The translations under genes and the position numbers were made by a program. Shown piece by piece: positions 36,863 to 45,276 of a stretch of DNA of 64,000 nucleotides. Location: positions 88,725 to 152,724 of the forward strand of contig CAHJWM010000006.1 in NCBI GenBank assembly GCA_903642325.1, given 5' to 3'. Under the pieces are notes generated by a model. It saw only the letters and a program-made list of their open reading frames with translations, made no database searches and was not told where the DNA came from. Each line of letters begins with the position of its first letter. Within the stretch, counting starts at the first letter, position 1. The stretch comes from Myxococcales bacterium. GTDB lineage: Bacteria > Myxococcota_A > Polyangia > Polyangiales > Polyangiaceae.

Positions 36863-37714
36863 ATGAGGCTGAGGCTTCTGTCACGTTTGCCACGTTTTGC
36901 GACGCTTTTCGCGCTGGGTATGGCATCCTCTGCGCTGGTCGTCGAGCCCCGACTTGCCTCGGGCAAGGACAAACCAGCGGAAAAGCCGGGCGTTGGCGTG
37001 ATCGACAAGGTCGTCGGCATATCGCCCAAGGGCCTGCACTGGGGCCTGACCCTGGAGGGCGTGGCCAAGCTTTACGACAAGGTGTTCGAGGACGAATACT
37101 TGCCGCTTTTGAAGAAGGCCGAGCCTGGCAATGAGATGACCGCCCTCGAGGACGAGCAGCGCAACAAGCAGGGCATCCTGCGGCGCGGGCGGATCGATTT
37201 TGGCGCGACGCCCACCGGCGTCGACCAGTCCCCGCTAAAGGGCGAGTACAGCTACCGAAATGCGGAAAGCATGGCGTCGCTCCGCTTACGCAGCGGTACC
37301 GAGCGGCACTTCTTCTTTTTCAGCGACAAATTATGGAAGGTGTACGACGAGCACAAGCTCATCAAGGGCGGCACGCTCGGCGAAAACTTCGAAGAAGCCA
37401 GCAAGATCTTGAGCAAGCGCTTCGGCGCGCCCGGCAAGCTCGTGCCCGCCGACTTCGATAAGGGCCAGCCGTACGACGAGATGCAATGGCGCGACGCGGA
37501 AAAAACAATCCGGGCGCTGGATCGCGGCACCGTCTTGGGCATGGTCTACACGGATACGACCGTGCAAGACAACATCGCGCAGTACCGCAAAAACAAGTCC
37601 GAAAACCTGCACGAAATGGATAAGGACGTGGCCGCCGCGACCGCCCATCCCCCCGAAGAGCCGGGCCGCCGCCCAGCACCCGACACGGGCAAGCCGAAGA
37701 ACAAGCCTCACTGA
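36863..37714 (+). CDS. exported protein of unknown function
   Basis: A 283-residue protein. The start is the ATG at 36863 because a strong GGAGG lies at 36852-36856; the frame extends upstream to a GTG without ribosome-binding signal. A signal peptide (ATLFALGMASSALVVEPRLASG) precedes a mature domain with GISPKGLHWGLTLEGVAKLYDKVFEDEYLPLLKKAE and later EEASKILSKRFGAPGKLVPAD. These resemble the paired helix-strand units of periplasmic proteins that monitor envelope components, but I cannot name a family. The C-terminus is Pro/Lys-rich. It converges with the NifU-like gene. Confidence 0.8.
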   Translation: MRLRLLSRLPRFATLFALGMASSALVVEPRLASGKDKPAEKPGVGVIDKVVGISPKGLHWGLTLEGVAKLYDKVFEDEYLPLLKKAEPGNEMTALEDEQRNKQGILRRGRIDFGATPTGVDQSPLKGEYSYRNAESMASLRLRSGTERHFFFFSDKLWKVYDEHKLIKGGTLGENFEEASKILSKRFGAPGKLVPADFDKGQPYDEMQWRDAEKTIRALDRGTVLGMVYTDTTVQDNIAQYRKNKSENLHEMDKDVAAATAHPPEEPGRRPAPDTGKPKNKPH

Positions 37715-37720
37715 GCGCCG

Positions 37721-37987
37721 CTAGGCGACCCGCTCGGCCCCAAATGGGATCAACGGACCGGACGACAACGTCACCGTGATCCCGGGGGCCACGGCCGCGA
37801 GCGGCGGCTCGAAGATCCGGCGGCGCGCCAAAGTATTGCCCGGGCAGCCGGAGAAGCGCCCGGTCACGTGCAGCGAAATGCCCGTTTCCGCTACGGAAAC
37901 AAGGTAAAGCTCGCCCCCGTCCGCGTGCACCAGTGGTGCGAGCACCTCTCGCACGACCCGTTGAATCTCGTCTTGGGCATCGGCCAT
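37721..37987 (-). CDS. NifU C-terminal-domain-like protein lacking one cluster cysteine
   Basis: An 88-residue single-domain protein (ATG of MADAQDEIQR). VREVLAPLVHADGGELYLVSV and GRFSGCPGNTLARRR match the NifU C-terminal (Nfu) fold, which carries a 4Fe-4S cluster between two subunits through a CxxC motif. The first cysteine is replaced by Phe (FSGC instead of CxxC), so normal cluster binding is not expected. The stand-alone domain lies opposite the end of the preceding plus-strand gene, 6 bp away, and is divergent from rpsP. Confidence 0.85.
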   Translation of the reverse strand: MADAQDEIQRVVREVLAPLVHADGGELYLVSVAETGISLHVTGRFSGCPGNTLARRRIFEPPLAAVAPGITVTLSSGPLIPFGAERVA

Positions 37988-38012
37988 CCGAGCTTTCAAG
38001 TTACCACGACGC

Positions 38013-38042
38013 TTGACCAGACCGCGAGGCTTACTCTAGGTT
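38013..38042 (+). promoter_or_regulatory. rpsP: possible promoter of the rpsP operon
   Basis: TTGACC at 38013-38018 and TAGGTT at 38037-38042 are spaced 18 bp and lie ~110 bp upstream of rpsP, in the only sizeable gap before the translation operon. The -35 match is good and the -10 only fair. Confidence 0.35.
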
Positions 38043-38154
38043 CCCGCCGCTTCCGGCTCCGCTCGCATCGGCTGAGGCGCGCGAGGCTGGCAACCACTCC
38101 GCCGGGTGCTAACCTTCCGTTGGTCCGGGCTTTCACGCAATAACTGAGGATAGT

Positions 38155-38406
38155 ATGGCTGTTCACATTCGCCTTGCCCGCCACGGCACGAAAAAGGCCC
38201 CGTTTTTCCGAATCGTCGTCACTGATCATCGCAACCCGCGCGACGGCAGCCACCTCGAGAACATCGGCACATTCCATCCCGCAGCTGAGGGCGTGTTGAA
38301 CCTGGACCGTTCTCGCCTCGAATACTGGCAGAAGCAGGGGGCTCAGCCGTCGCATACCCTGGCCCAGCTTCTGAAAAAGAATCCGGCCGCGCCCGCGCAA
38401 CCCTGA
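38155..38406 (+). CDS. rpsP: 30S ribosomal protein S16
   Basis: An 83-residue ribosomal protein with the family opening VHIRLARHGTKKAPFFRIVVTDHRNPRDG and the ENIGTFHP turn. The Shine-Dalgarno TGAGGA precedes the ATG. It begins the translation operon rpsP-khpA-rimM-trmD-SPOUT. The C-terminus ends in a short Ala/Pro tail. Confidence 0.98.
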   Translation: MAVHIRLARHGTKKAPFFRIVVTDHRNPRDGSHLENIGTFHPAAEGVLNLDRSRLEYWQKQGAQPSHTLAQLLKKNPAAPAQP

Positions 38407-38507
38407 GCGCACCGCCTGGTTGCAGAGGTGCTTTCCCCCCGCGTTTTCCCCCCTTTCCCCGCACCTTCTCGGGCTCACGAAGCCCGAGTGATACCGGAGT
38501 TGCCTGT

Positions 38508-38744
38508 ATGGCTCTCAAGGAATTGATCGCAACGATCGCCCAGGCCCTGGTCGACGACCCCGACAGCGTGGAGGTCACCGAGATCGAGGGTGATCACAAC
38601 TCGCTCATCGAGCTGAAGGTCGCCAAAAACGACATCGGCAAAGTGATCGGGAAAGACGGCCGCACCGCCCAGTCGATGCGCACGATTTTGACCGCTGCCT
38701 CGACCAAGATCGGTCGGCGCGCGCATCTCGATATCGTCGACTAG
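38508..38744 (+). CDS. khpA: KH-domain RNA-binding protein
   Basis: A 78-residue single KH domain with the RNA-binding GKDG loop (48-51, in GKVIGKDGRTAQ) and the ending ILTAASTKIGRRAHLDIVD. In other bacteria KhpA binds RNA, often with KhpB, and it is commonly encoded between rpsP and rimM, as here. It lies 101 bp after rpsP; the gap contains a C-rich stretch and no clear terminator. Confidence 0.95.
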   Translation: MALKELIATIAQALVDDPDSVEVTEIEGDHNSLIELKVAKNDIGKVIGKDGRTAQSMRTILTAASTKIGRRAHLDIVD

Positions 38745-38763
38745 CCGAGCGCGGCCCGTTTCG

Positions 38764-39288
38764 ATGTCGCACACGGGTCAGAGCGAGCCCGAGACGCTCG
38801 AGATCGGCCGCGTTAGCAAAGCGCACGGCATCCTCGGGGAGCTGCGGGTTGCTCCTCATTGGGAGGCGAGCGAGGCGCTCCTACGTACGGAGCAAATTTG
38901 GCTCGCGCTAAACGGGACGGTCGCCGTTCACGCGGTGGAACGTGCGCGAGCCGTGCCACGCGCCTATCTGGTCAAGCTGCGTGGCGTCGATGATCGCAAT
39001 GCCGCCGAGGCGTTGCACGGCGCTCGGGTCAGTGTCCGGCGCGACGCGCTGCCGCCCTTGGAGCCCGGTGAGTATTACCTGGTCGATCTGATCGGCGCTC
39101 AGGTGATGGGCCCCGAGGGCTTGGTGGGTCAGGTCACGAACGTCGTTTCACACCCGACCGTAGACGTGGTCGTGGTGCGCTTGCTCGACGGCAAAATCGC
39201 CGAGCAGTCCCTGTCGCCGCCCTGGCTGTCGCATGTCGATGTCGCCGGGCAAAGCATCGTCCTTCACAGCCTCGATGGGCTCATGTAG
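38764..39288 (+). CDS. rimM: ribosome maturation factor RimM
   Basis: A 174-residue 30S assembly factor. The N-terminal RimM barrel starts EIGRVSKAHGILGELRVAPH, and the PRC-like C-terminal domain contains EYYLVDLIGAQVM and LLDGKIAEQSLSPPWLSHVDV. It binds ribosomal protein S19 during 16S head maturation in known systems. It lies 19 bp after khpA and 5 bp before trmD. Confidence 0.96.
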   Translation: MSHTGQSEPETLEIGRVSKAHGILGELRVAPHWEASEALLRTEQIWLALNGTVAVHAVERARAVPRAYLVKLRGVDDRNAAEALHGARVSVRRDALPPLEPGEYYLVDLIGAQVMGPEGLVGQVTNVVSHPTVDVVVVRLLDGKIAEQSLSPPWLSHVDVAGQSIVLHSLDGLM

Positions 39289-39293
39289 CGGTC

Positions 39294-40016
39294 ATGCAGA
39301 TCGCAATTGCAACGCTCTTTCCCGAGCTCTTCGACGCGTTCTTGAAGCTGAGCTTCGTCGGGCGCGCGGTCTCTTCCGGGGCTGTGCGCGTGCACGTGGA
39401 GGCGATGCGCCAACACGGCCTCGGCAAACACTTGAGCGTTGACGACACGCCGTACGGTGGTGGCTCGGGCATGTTGATGCGCGCCGATACCACGGTGGCC
39501 GCGATCGAGGCGGCGGAGACTGCCCTCTCGTCAGTCGCGCGTCCACGGCGCGTGCTGCTCACGCCACAGGGCGTGCGCTTCACCCAAGACAAAGCCCATG
39601 AGCTGGCCGAGCAGCCGAGCGTGATCTTGGTCTGTGGGCGCTACGAAGGTTTCGATGAACGTGTGCGGCTGTTCGTGGACGAAGAGCTGTCGCTCGGGGA
39701 CTTCGTGCTCACGGGCGGTGAGGTGGCCGCCATGTGCGTGATCGAAGCCTGCATCCGTTTGCTGCCCGGCGTCCTCGGCAATGCCGAGTCCGCGAACGAA
39801 GAGTCGTTCAGCGCTCACTGCGAGGGGCGGCTCGAGTATCCTCAATATACGCGGCCCCCGACCTTCCGGGGCCACGCCGTGCCGGAGCTCCTGCGCAGCG
39901 GTGACCACGAAAAAGTGCGCGCCTGGCGCAGCGCGGCGTCCGCCGAGCGCACGCATGCGCGCCGGCCGGACCTGATACGTGGTGGCCGCACATCGGGCGT
40001 GGGTGAGGAACCGTGA
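39294..40016 (+). CDS. trmD: tRNA (guanine-N1)-methyltransferase TrmD
   Basis: A 240-residue SPOUT-knot enzyme forming m1G37 in tRNAs. The signatures are complete: DDTPYGGGSGM, CGRYEGFDERV, SLGDFVLTGGE and LEYPQYTRP. It overlaps the following SPOUT methyltransferase gene by 4 nt (GTGA), giving translational coupling. Confidence 0.97.
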   Translation: MQIAIATLFPELFDAFLKLSFVGRAVSSGAVRVHVEAMRQHGLGKHLSVDDTPYGGGSGMLMRADTTVAAIEAAETALSSVARPRRVLLTPQGVRFTQDKAHELAEQPSVILVCGRYEGFDERVRLFVDEELSLGDFVLTGGEVAAMCVIEACIRLLPGVLGNAESANEESFSAHCEGRLEYPQYTRPPTFRGHAVPELLRSGDHEKVRAWRSAASAERTHARRPDLIRGGRTSGVGEEP

Positions 40017-40573
40017 GCCGGCGCGTCGCTGCCGCGTTGGTGCACTACCCGGTGCACGATCGGCAACGCGCGGTCGTCACGAGCGCGATTACCAATCTGG
40101 ATCTGCACGACATCGCGCGCAGCTCGCACACCTATGGCTTGAGCGATCTGTTCATCGTGCACCCGGTGGCCGCGCAGCGCGCGTTGGCCGAGCGCGTCCG
40201 CGAGCATTGGACTCGAGGCTCCGGCGCCTCGCGCATCCCCGACCGCACTCCGGCCATCGCTCTGCTGCGCATCGTGCCCACGCTGGAAGACGCGGTGGCC
40301 GAGCTTGGCCCCGGGGCGGAGCTCTGGGTGACGAGCGCAAAAAGCGCAGCGAGCGGTCTCGATTTCCCCCAGGCCCGCGCTCGCTTGGCCGCCGAAGGCC
40401 CGCCCGTCCTGCTCGTCTTCGGCACCGGTTGGGGTTTGGGCGACGCGGTCGTCGAACGCGCCATGGTGCAGCTGGCGTCGATTCATGGCCGACACGAAGG
40501 GGGCTATAACCACCTGAGCGTCCGGGCGGCCGCCGCGATCATTTTCGACCGCTTGCTGTCGTTACAGCGTTAG
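40013..40573 (+). CDS. SPOUT-like RNA methyltransferase (Methyltrn_RNA_4 type)
   Basis: A 186-residue protein with a GTG start coupled to trmD. It has SPOUT-like features: an N-terminal VAAALVHYPVHDRQRAVVTSAITNLDLHDIAR segment, and a knot-region FGTGWGLGDAVVERAM. Related proteins (SAM-dependent RNA methyltransferase family 4) are often found beside trmD in deltaproteobacteria-like genomes, so RNA modification is likely, but the target base is unknown. Its 3' end overlaps the convergent TrmN6-like gene by 35 bp. Confidence 0.85.
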   Translation: MSRRVAAALVHYPVHDRQRAVVTSAITNLDLHDIARSSHTYGLSDLFIVHPVAAQRALAERVREHWTRGSGASRIPDRTPAIALLRIVPTLEDAVAELGPGAELWVTSAKSAASGLDFPQARARLAAEGPPVLLVFGTGWGLGDAVVERAMVQLASIHGRHEGGYNHLSVRAAAAIIFDRLLSLQR

Positions 40574-41300
40574 CGTGGCCCAAGAGCAAGCGCGCGAGCT
40601 CCGGCGAGCGCACGCCTTTTTTGCTCCATTCGAACAAGGGCGGCATGATCTCGAGCCCGCCCGGCTGCGCTCGGCGCAGCTCGATCAATGCCACGCGGGC
40701 CGCACTTTGGAGATCGGCGTGCACGAAGCGCATGCGCTTGGCGATCAAGTGGACCTGCTCGGCCTTGCTTAGAAATCGATTCAGCTCACGGCTGGGGTAT
40801 ACGAACACCACGCGCGCGCGAGGGCCGCTGACGGCAGCCGCCGCCGCCGTCAAGAAGGGCGTCAGATCGCCGAAGCGCGCGCGGCTCTTGCCCGGCTCTT
40901 GGCTCGACCGCGTGTGGGCGGGGTCGAAGAAGGGCGGGTTCGAGACCACCAAGTCCGCGCATTGCTGGAGCTCACGCGGCAGACCCTGGGCAAGATCGAC
41001 GCAGTACAGCCTGGCGTCCATCGCCGCGTGCGCCGCATTTTCGCCGGCGAGAGCGAGCAGCTCAGGCTCACGTTCTACGAGGGCGAAGCGCGTCGCGGCG
41101 CCCAAGTGGTGGACGCCCAGGGCGACCGAGCCCACTCCAGCCCCGAGATCAATGGCGTGTTGCGCCGCTCGACCCTGGGCCGCGAACGCGGCCAGCAAAA
41201 CCGCATCCACGTTCACGCGATAGCCCCGCGCCGGCTGGCGCAGGCTCACCGCGCCGCCATAAAGCGAGTCGGTGGTCGTGGCATTAGGCGTGCCCACCAT
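40539..41300 (-). CDS. TrmN6-like RNA N6-adenine methyltransferase
   Basis: A 253-residue class I methyltransferase. Motif I DLGAGVG (51-57) and the amino-methyltransferase motif NPPF (121-124) match YfiC/TrmN6, which methylates A37 of tRNA1(Val), and its close relatives. The opening SLRQPARGYRVNVDAVLLAAF is typical of that family. The C-terminal PLFEWSKKGVRSPELARLLL is consistent. It could also act on rRNA. Its 3' end overlaps the SPOUT gene. Confidence 0.85.
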   Translation of the reverse strand: MVGTPNATTTDSLYGGAVSLRQPARGYRVNVDAVLLAAFAAQGRAAQHAIDLGAGVGSVALGVHHLGAATRFALVEREPELLALAGENAAHAAMDARLYCVDLAQGLPRELQQCADLVVSNPPFFDPAHTRSSQEPGKSRARFGDLTPFLTAAAAAVSGPRARVVFVYPSRELNRFLSKAEQVHLIAKRMRFVHADLQSAARVALIELRRAQPGGLEIMPPLFEWSKKGVRSPELARLLLGHANAVTTASGRK

Positions 41301-41413
41301 GGCCCACTCTCCTGCCTCCCGAGAGCATTCACAAGCGTCGCGCGTCGCCCGAGCCGGAAAAAGTCGGCAAGGGGTTGCCGCAAGGCCCCTGGCATGACAC
41401 GGGAACGGGCTAA

Positions 41414-42283
41414 TTGGCTCGCGCCCTTCGCCCAGACAGCGCCTTCTTGAGACGCCTCGCTTATGCGGGCGCGCGCTTCGGACCGCGTTTCGTCATCGAG
41501 CATAGCCCCAAATTCTTCGGTACGGCCTTCGCTCTGGCGCTCCCTGAAACGCGCGCTCGTGTGCGGCACAACTTGCGGCGCGTCAAAGGTACGCGTGGGT
41601 TTTTCCGCGAACAGCGCGACGTGTTCCAGACCTTTACCAGCTACGCCGCTTGCTTTGCGGAATCCTTGGGCATCGACCGGCCCGATGCTCAGAACACCCA
41701 GCTTTCGGTGGATGGCGACGGCCACCTACGGAGCGCACTGAACGCGGGGCGCGGCGCAATCTTAGTCACGGCCCACATCGGTCCCTGGGACTGCGCCGCG
41801 CGGCTCTTGGTCAAAAATTTTAGCGCCGATGTGTTGGTCGTGATGCTCGCCGAGCCCGACGAGCAGGCGCGTCGAGTGCATGATGCCGTGCGCCAGCGCG
41901 GCGGCGTGCGGGTGGTGCACGTGGGCGAGCATCCACTCGATGGCTTACCTCTACTCCGTCACGTGCGGAACGGCGGCATGGTCGCGGTGCAAATCGATCG
42001 CGCCGCGCCCGGCGGTCGCGGATTGGATGTCGAGCTGTTCGGCACCTTGGAGCGCATCCCCGAGGGCCCGTTCCGCCTGGCGGCCTTGTCCGGCGCGCCC
42101 ATCGTGCCCATCTTCGCGCACCGGGCGGGTTACTTCCGTTATGAGTTCTCCATCGCTCCGCCCATCTGGCTCAATCGCCGCGCTTCGACGCGGGAGCTAC
42201 AAGGCGCCGCGTCGGTCGCCGCGGCCACCATGCAATCGTTCATCTCGCGCCACCCCACCGAGTGGTTCCACTTTAGTAATTAG
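41414..42283 (+). CDS. lipid A biosynthesis acyltransferase (LpxL/HtrB family)
   Basis: A 289-residue membrane-associated acyltransferase. The catalytic HX4D motif is HIGPWD (His121, Asp126) after an ILVTA strand, followed by the IPEGPFRLAALSGAPIVPIF block that binds the acyl donor. These enzymes add secondary acyl chains to lipid A precursors or related glycolipids. The only start in frame is a TTG directly after a TAA, with a weak Shine-Dalgarno. It is followed 28 bp later by the DUF72 gene. Acyl specificity cannot be inferred. Confidence 0.9.
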   Translation: MARALRPDSAFLRRLAYAGARFGPRFVIEHSPKFFGTAFALALPETRARVRHNLRRVKGTRGFFREQRDVFQTFTSYAACFAESLGIDRPDAQNTQLSVDGDGHLRSALNAGRGAILVTAHIGPWDCAARLLVKNFSADVLVVMLAEPDEQARRVHDAVRQRGGVRVVHVGEHPLDGLPLLRHVRNGGMVAVQIDRAAPGGRGLDVELFGTLERIPEGPFRLAALSGAPIVPIFAHRAGYFRYEFSIAPPIWLNRRASTRELQGAASVAAATMQSFISRHPTEWFHFSN

Positions 42284-42311
42284 GCGCAATCTTCGCGCAG
42301 CCTGGATCACC

Positions 42312-42941
42312 ATGCAGCTATTCGTCGGCAGAAACACGTTCGAGGGCGACATCGCGCGCTACGCGTCGCGCTTCAATCTCCTCGAGCAGCGCGCGGACGC
42401 GAGCAACTTGCCGCGCGGGGCGCGCTTGACGGACTGGAAAAAGCGCGTCCCGGCCGACTTCGCGTTCAGCGTGGTTCTGCCGCGGTCCGTCGGGCTGTTC
42501 GAATCTAGCGCGCTTGACCTAGGCCGCTCGCTCGAGCTCGCGGAAGCGCTTTCCGCCAAATGGTTGCTCCTGCAAACCCCTTCATCGGTCGGGCCGAGCG
42601 CGCGCATGCGCGAGCGCCTGGCCAAGCTCTTCACCACCGTGGCCATCGAGGGCCGGCGGATCGCCTGGGAATCTCGCGGCGTTTGGGAGGACGATCAAGT
42701 CGAAGAGTTTGCCGCCGAGCACGGCGTGCACGTGGTGCGCGATGCGACGCGCAGCGAGCCGCCGCTCGGCGAGTGCGTATACACGCGGCTCTTGGCTCTT
42801 GGTGAGGGCGCGCAGGTGCGATCGAGCGTCGCCACCCACTTGGCGGAAGTGCTCGGCGATCGAGAAGAAGCATTCGTCGTCATCGAAGGCCACGGCGCCG
42901 AGAACGCGGCCAAGCTGCTGCGCTTGGAGCTCGCGCCGTGA
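42312..42941 (+). CDS. DUF72 (YecE-like) protein
   Basis: A 209-residue protein (ATG of MQLFVGRNTF). It shows the DUF72 TIM-barrel pattern: FVGRN at the N-terminus, RYASRFNLLEQRADASNLP, WKKRVPADFAFSVVLPRSVG and a C-terminal EEAFVVIEGHGAENAAKLL. It is shorter than the usual 240-290 residues. The biochemical function of DUF72 is not established. It overlaps the next gene by 4 nt (GTGA). Confidence 0.85.
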   Translation: MQLFVGRNTFEGDIARYASRFNLLEQRADASNLPRGARLTDWKKRVPADFAFSVVLPRSVGLFESSALDLGRSLELAEALSAKWLLLQTPSSVGPSARMRERLAKLFTTVAIEGRRIAWESRGVWEDDQVEEFAAEHGVHVVRDATRSEPPLGECVYTRLLALGEGAQVRSSVATHLAEVLGDREEAFVVIEGHGAENAAKLLRLELAP

Positions 42942-43903
42942 GAGCGCGCGCGCTCGCTATCTCGAATGATCCCTTGGCGGAAGAAGCCGCGCAGGCGCAG
43001 CTCGGCCAGGGTGGCTCCGCGGTGGGCGCGGTCCTCGCGGGCTTCTTCGCGGCGGCCGGCGGCTATTCGGGCGTGCTGCTCTCACCGCTGACGTTACTCG
43101 TGGCCGGCATCGGCACGGGCGGCCGAGCGTTCGACGGTCGCTTGCGACAGCCAGGCCTCGGCACCAAACGCCCGCGTGGCTTTCTGCCGGAGGATACCGT
43201 ACCCGCGGCCGCGCGCGTGGCCGTGCCCGCCGGCGTCGCCGCCGCCGCCGTCGCAAACCTTTATGACGGTGGCAAATCACTCGGATCGCTCGTGAAACAC
43301 GGCATCCTCCGGGCCGAGCGGGCCGGCGCGGAGGCGCGCGCGGAAGTACTGGCCCGCGTTCGCTCTCTCGGACAAGTTGCGCTCGGTGAACAAAGCTTCA
43401 TGCGCCCTTTTTTGCGGCTCGCTGGGCCGAGCGAAGGTGGCTTGATCACCCCCTCCGACTTCAGCAGCATCAGCGACATCGATCACGCGGCTAGCACCCG
43501 CCAATTCGATGGCGTCGACTACCTCGAGCCACCCTGGGCGGAGGCGCCGTCTGATGAGCCCCTGCCGTCGGAGCTCGGCATTGGCGCCGTCGTGTGCGCC
43601 GTCGACGTGCGCGGCGTGTTTGCGGCGGCCGCCTATTTCAGACCGTCGGACGGCCTCGAGCTCGACGATTTGGCCTTGCTCGCGCCCTTCGTAGCCGTCC
43701 CCACGCAACGCGGCGTCACCCGGCAGGCGCCGGGCAGCTCGTTGCCCGCGCCCGCTCCCATCGCCGTCCGTTGCAACGCCGATGGCGTGCCCGTCGAAGT
43801 GTGCGCCGAGCCCGGGTCCCGGGCGTTGAAATTCGGGACCCCCCCGCGCCTATCGATCGCGCGGGATCCCGCCTCACGCGAAGTCAGCAGCCACCGACGC
43901 TGA
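42938..43903 (+). CDS. gamma-glutamyltranspeptidase-like protein without visible catalytic subunit
   Basis: A 321-residue protein, GTG start coupled to DUF72. The N-terminal half resembles the large subunit of gamma-glutamyltranspeptidase: a GGSAVGAVLAGFFAAAGGYSG helix, a GIGTGGRAFDG turn, and VAVPAGVAAAAVANLYDGGKSL, like the VPG...G...YG stretch. The small-subunit maturation motif (T-[TS]-H nucleophile Thr region) is not present, nor is a signal peptide. The C-terminal half is Ala/Asp/Pro-rich with short strands (GIGAVVCAVDVRGVFAAA). It is probably non-catalytic or a diverged relative. Family assignment is by pattern only. Confidence 0.6.
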   Translation: MRARALAISNDPLAEEAAQAQLGQGGSAVGAVLAGFFAAAGGYSGVLLSPLTLLVAGIGTGGRAFDGRLRQPGLGTKRPRGFLPEDTVPAAARVAVPAGVAAAAVANLYDGGKSLGSLVKHGILRAERAGAEARAEVLARVRSLGQVALGEQSFMRPFLRLAGPSEGGLITPSDFSSISDIDHAASTRQFDGVDYLEPPWAEAPSDEPLPSELGIGAVVCAVDVRGVFAAAAYFRPSDGLELDDLALLAPFVAVPTQRGVTRQAPGSSLPAPAPIAVRCNADGVPVEVCAEPGSRALKFGTPPRLSIARDPASREVSSHRR

Positions 43904-44094
43904 GCGCGAGCGGGCGAGACTTCATCGCGCGTGCAACGGTGGAGGAGAAAGTCGTTTTTAAATGGTCACGCGTCGAGGCGCGCAGCGTCTGAGCCTTCGG
44001 CGTCAGATCCGGGCTCGAGAACGCGGCCGGGCGCGGAAGGGGCACGTCAAAGCCGCGCCCCGAAACGCCCATGGCGCGCGCGGCTGAAACTCGT

Positions 44095-44322
44095 TCAGGC
44101 GACTTTGGCGCCGTGCTTTTTCGCGAACTCGAGCAAGCCGATCTTGTCGACCGTGCGCAGGTCACCCGTGGTGAGCTTGAGCGTCACGTGGCGACCCAAC
44201 TCCGGAACCCAGAGGCGGCGGCGCTGCACGTTCACGTGCTGCCAGCGCGGGGTCTTGATGTTGGAGTGCGAGACGTTGTGGGCGGCGAGCTTGCGCTTGC
44301 CGGTGATTTCGCTGCGGGCCAT
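44095..44322 (-). CDS. rpmB: 50S ribosomal protein L28
   Basis: A 75-residue ribosomal protein with KRKLAAHNVSHSNIKTPRWQHVNVQRRRLWVPELGR and the ending LEFAKKHGAKVA. No zinc-binding cysteines are present, so it is the zinc-independent form. It stands alone rather than with rpmG. The ~190 bp downstream hold no clear terminator. Confidence 0.96.
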   Translation of the reverse strand: MARSEITGKRKLAAHNVSHSNIKTPRWQHVNVQRRRLWVPELGRHVTLKLTTGDLRTVDKIGLLEFAKKHGAKVA

Positions 44323-44358
44323 TTCGGGCGCGGAACCTAACTCAGGGTGAACTGCTGT

Positions 44359-45189
44359 TCAAGGCTCACGTAGCTCAGCCGGTGTCAGCGCGCCGAGGGC
44401 CGCCGTCGTAGTGCGGCAGAAGCTCCGTAACTGATTGAATTGCATAGTTTTTTTGGTGAGGGCCTGCTCGTCCATGTAAAGCCGGCGAGCCAGCTCGATC
44501 TGGATCGCGTGGACGCGCTCATGAGGGCGCCCGTAATGCGAGGTCGAGAAACCGCCGCGATAGGGCTCGTCGTGCGCCACACTCAGGCGAAAGTCGGCGG
44601 CAGTGCGATCGACCAAACGCAAAATCGAATCCGCGCACGTCGTGCGACCGCGCGAGCCGGGCACCACGTCGGCGCGCTCTCTTCCGGGGTCGATGTGCCC
44701 TTCGCGGCCCCGGCTGGGCATGGAGTGGGCGCACAGCAAAATGGCATAGCCGAACTCCGAGACGCGCTGGGTGATCAGCGCTCGTAGAGTTTGGTGGTAC
44801 GGCCGGTAGATGCGCAGCAAGCGCCGTTCCAGCTCCGCGAAGGGCAACGGCCTGAGCAGCGCCGCGCGATTGTCGGTCGTGACCCGCCAGATCACGCCAT
44901 GGGGGGCGGAGCGCGCCGTGCCCCCTTCTACGGTCAACGGGTCCGCATCGCTCTCCGCGCGATTCAAGTCACACACGTAACGGCTGACGTGCGAAATGAG
45001 CAGCGTCGCCCCGACGTCCGGCGCATCTGCGTACAAATCGTCGACGAACAGATCAGCGTCGCGGCCAAGCGATTGCGCGGGCGCGATCAAGGTCGCCATC
45101 GACTCCGGGTCGACCGCGAGCCCCGCGTGTGGAACTTCCACGATCACCGGAGTTCGGTTGTCGCGAGGCTCGTGCACGGAGAAAAACAC
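44359..45189 (-). CDS. N-formylglutamate amidohydrolase family protein
   Basis: A 276-residue enzyme with a GTG start. The family pattern is present: VIVEVPHAGLAVDPE near the N-terminus, DLFVDDLYADAPDVGATLLISHVSRYVCDLNRAESDAD, and later ILLCAHSMPSRGRE and YRGGFSTSHYG, which carry the presumed metal-binding His/Asp/Glu residues. Known members release formate or act on N-formyl-glutamate in histidine breakdown. No hut genes are nearby, so the real substrate may differ. Confidence 0.88.
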   Translation of the reverse strand: MFFSVHEPRDNRTPVIVEVPHAGLAVDPESMATLIAPAQSLGRDADLFVDDLYADAPDVGATLLISHVSRYVCDLNRAESDADPLTVEGGTARSAPHGVIWRVTTDNRAALLRPLPFAELERRLLRIYRPYHQTLRALITQRVSEFGYAILLCAHSMPSRGREGHIDPGRERADVVPGSRGRTTCADSILRLVDRTAADFRLSVAHDEPYRGGFSTSHYGRPHERVHAIQIELARRLYMDEQALTKKTMQFNQLRSFCRTTTAALGALTPAELREP

Positions 45190-45276
45190 CCGCGTTTTGT
45201 AGCACAGCTAGCCGGCGCACCGCGCGGACGTTACCGGAAAAAAGCCGCGAAAAGCCCGCCGCCAACCCCGCGCTGA

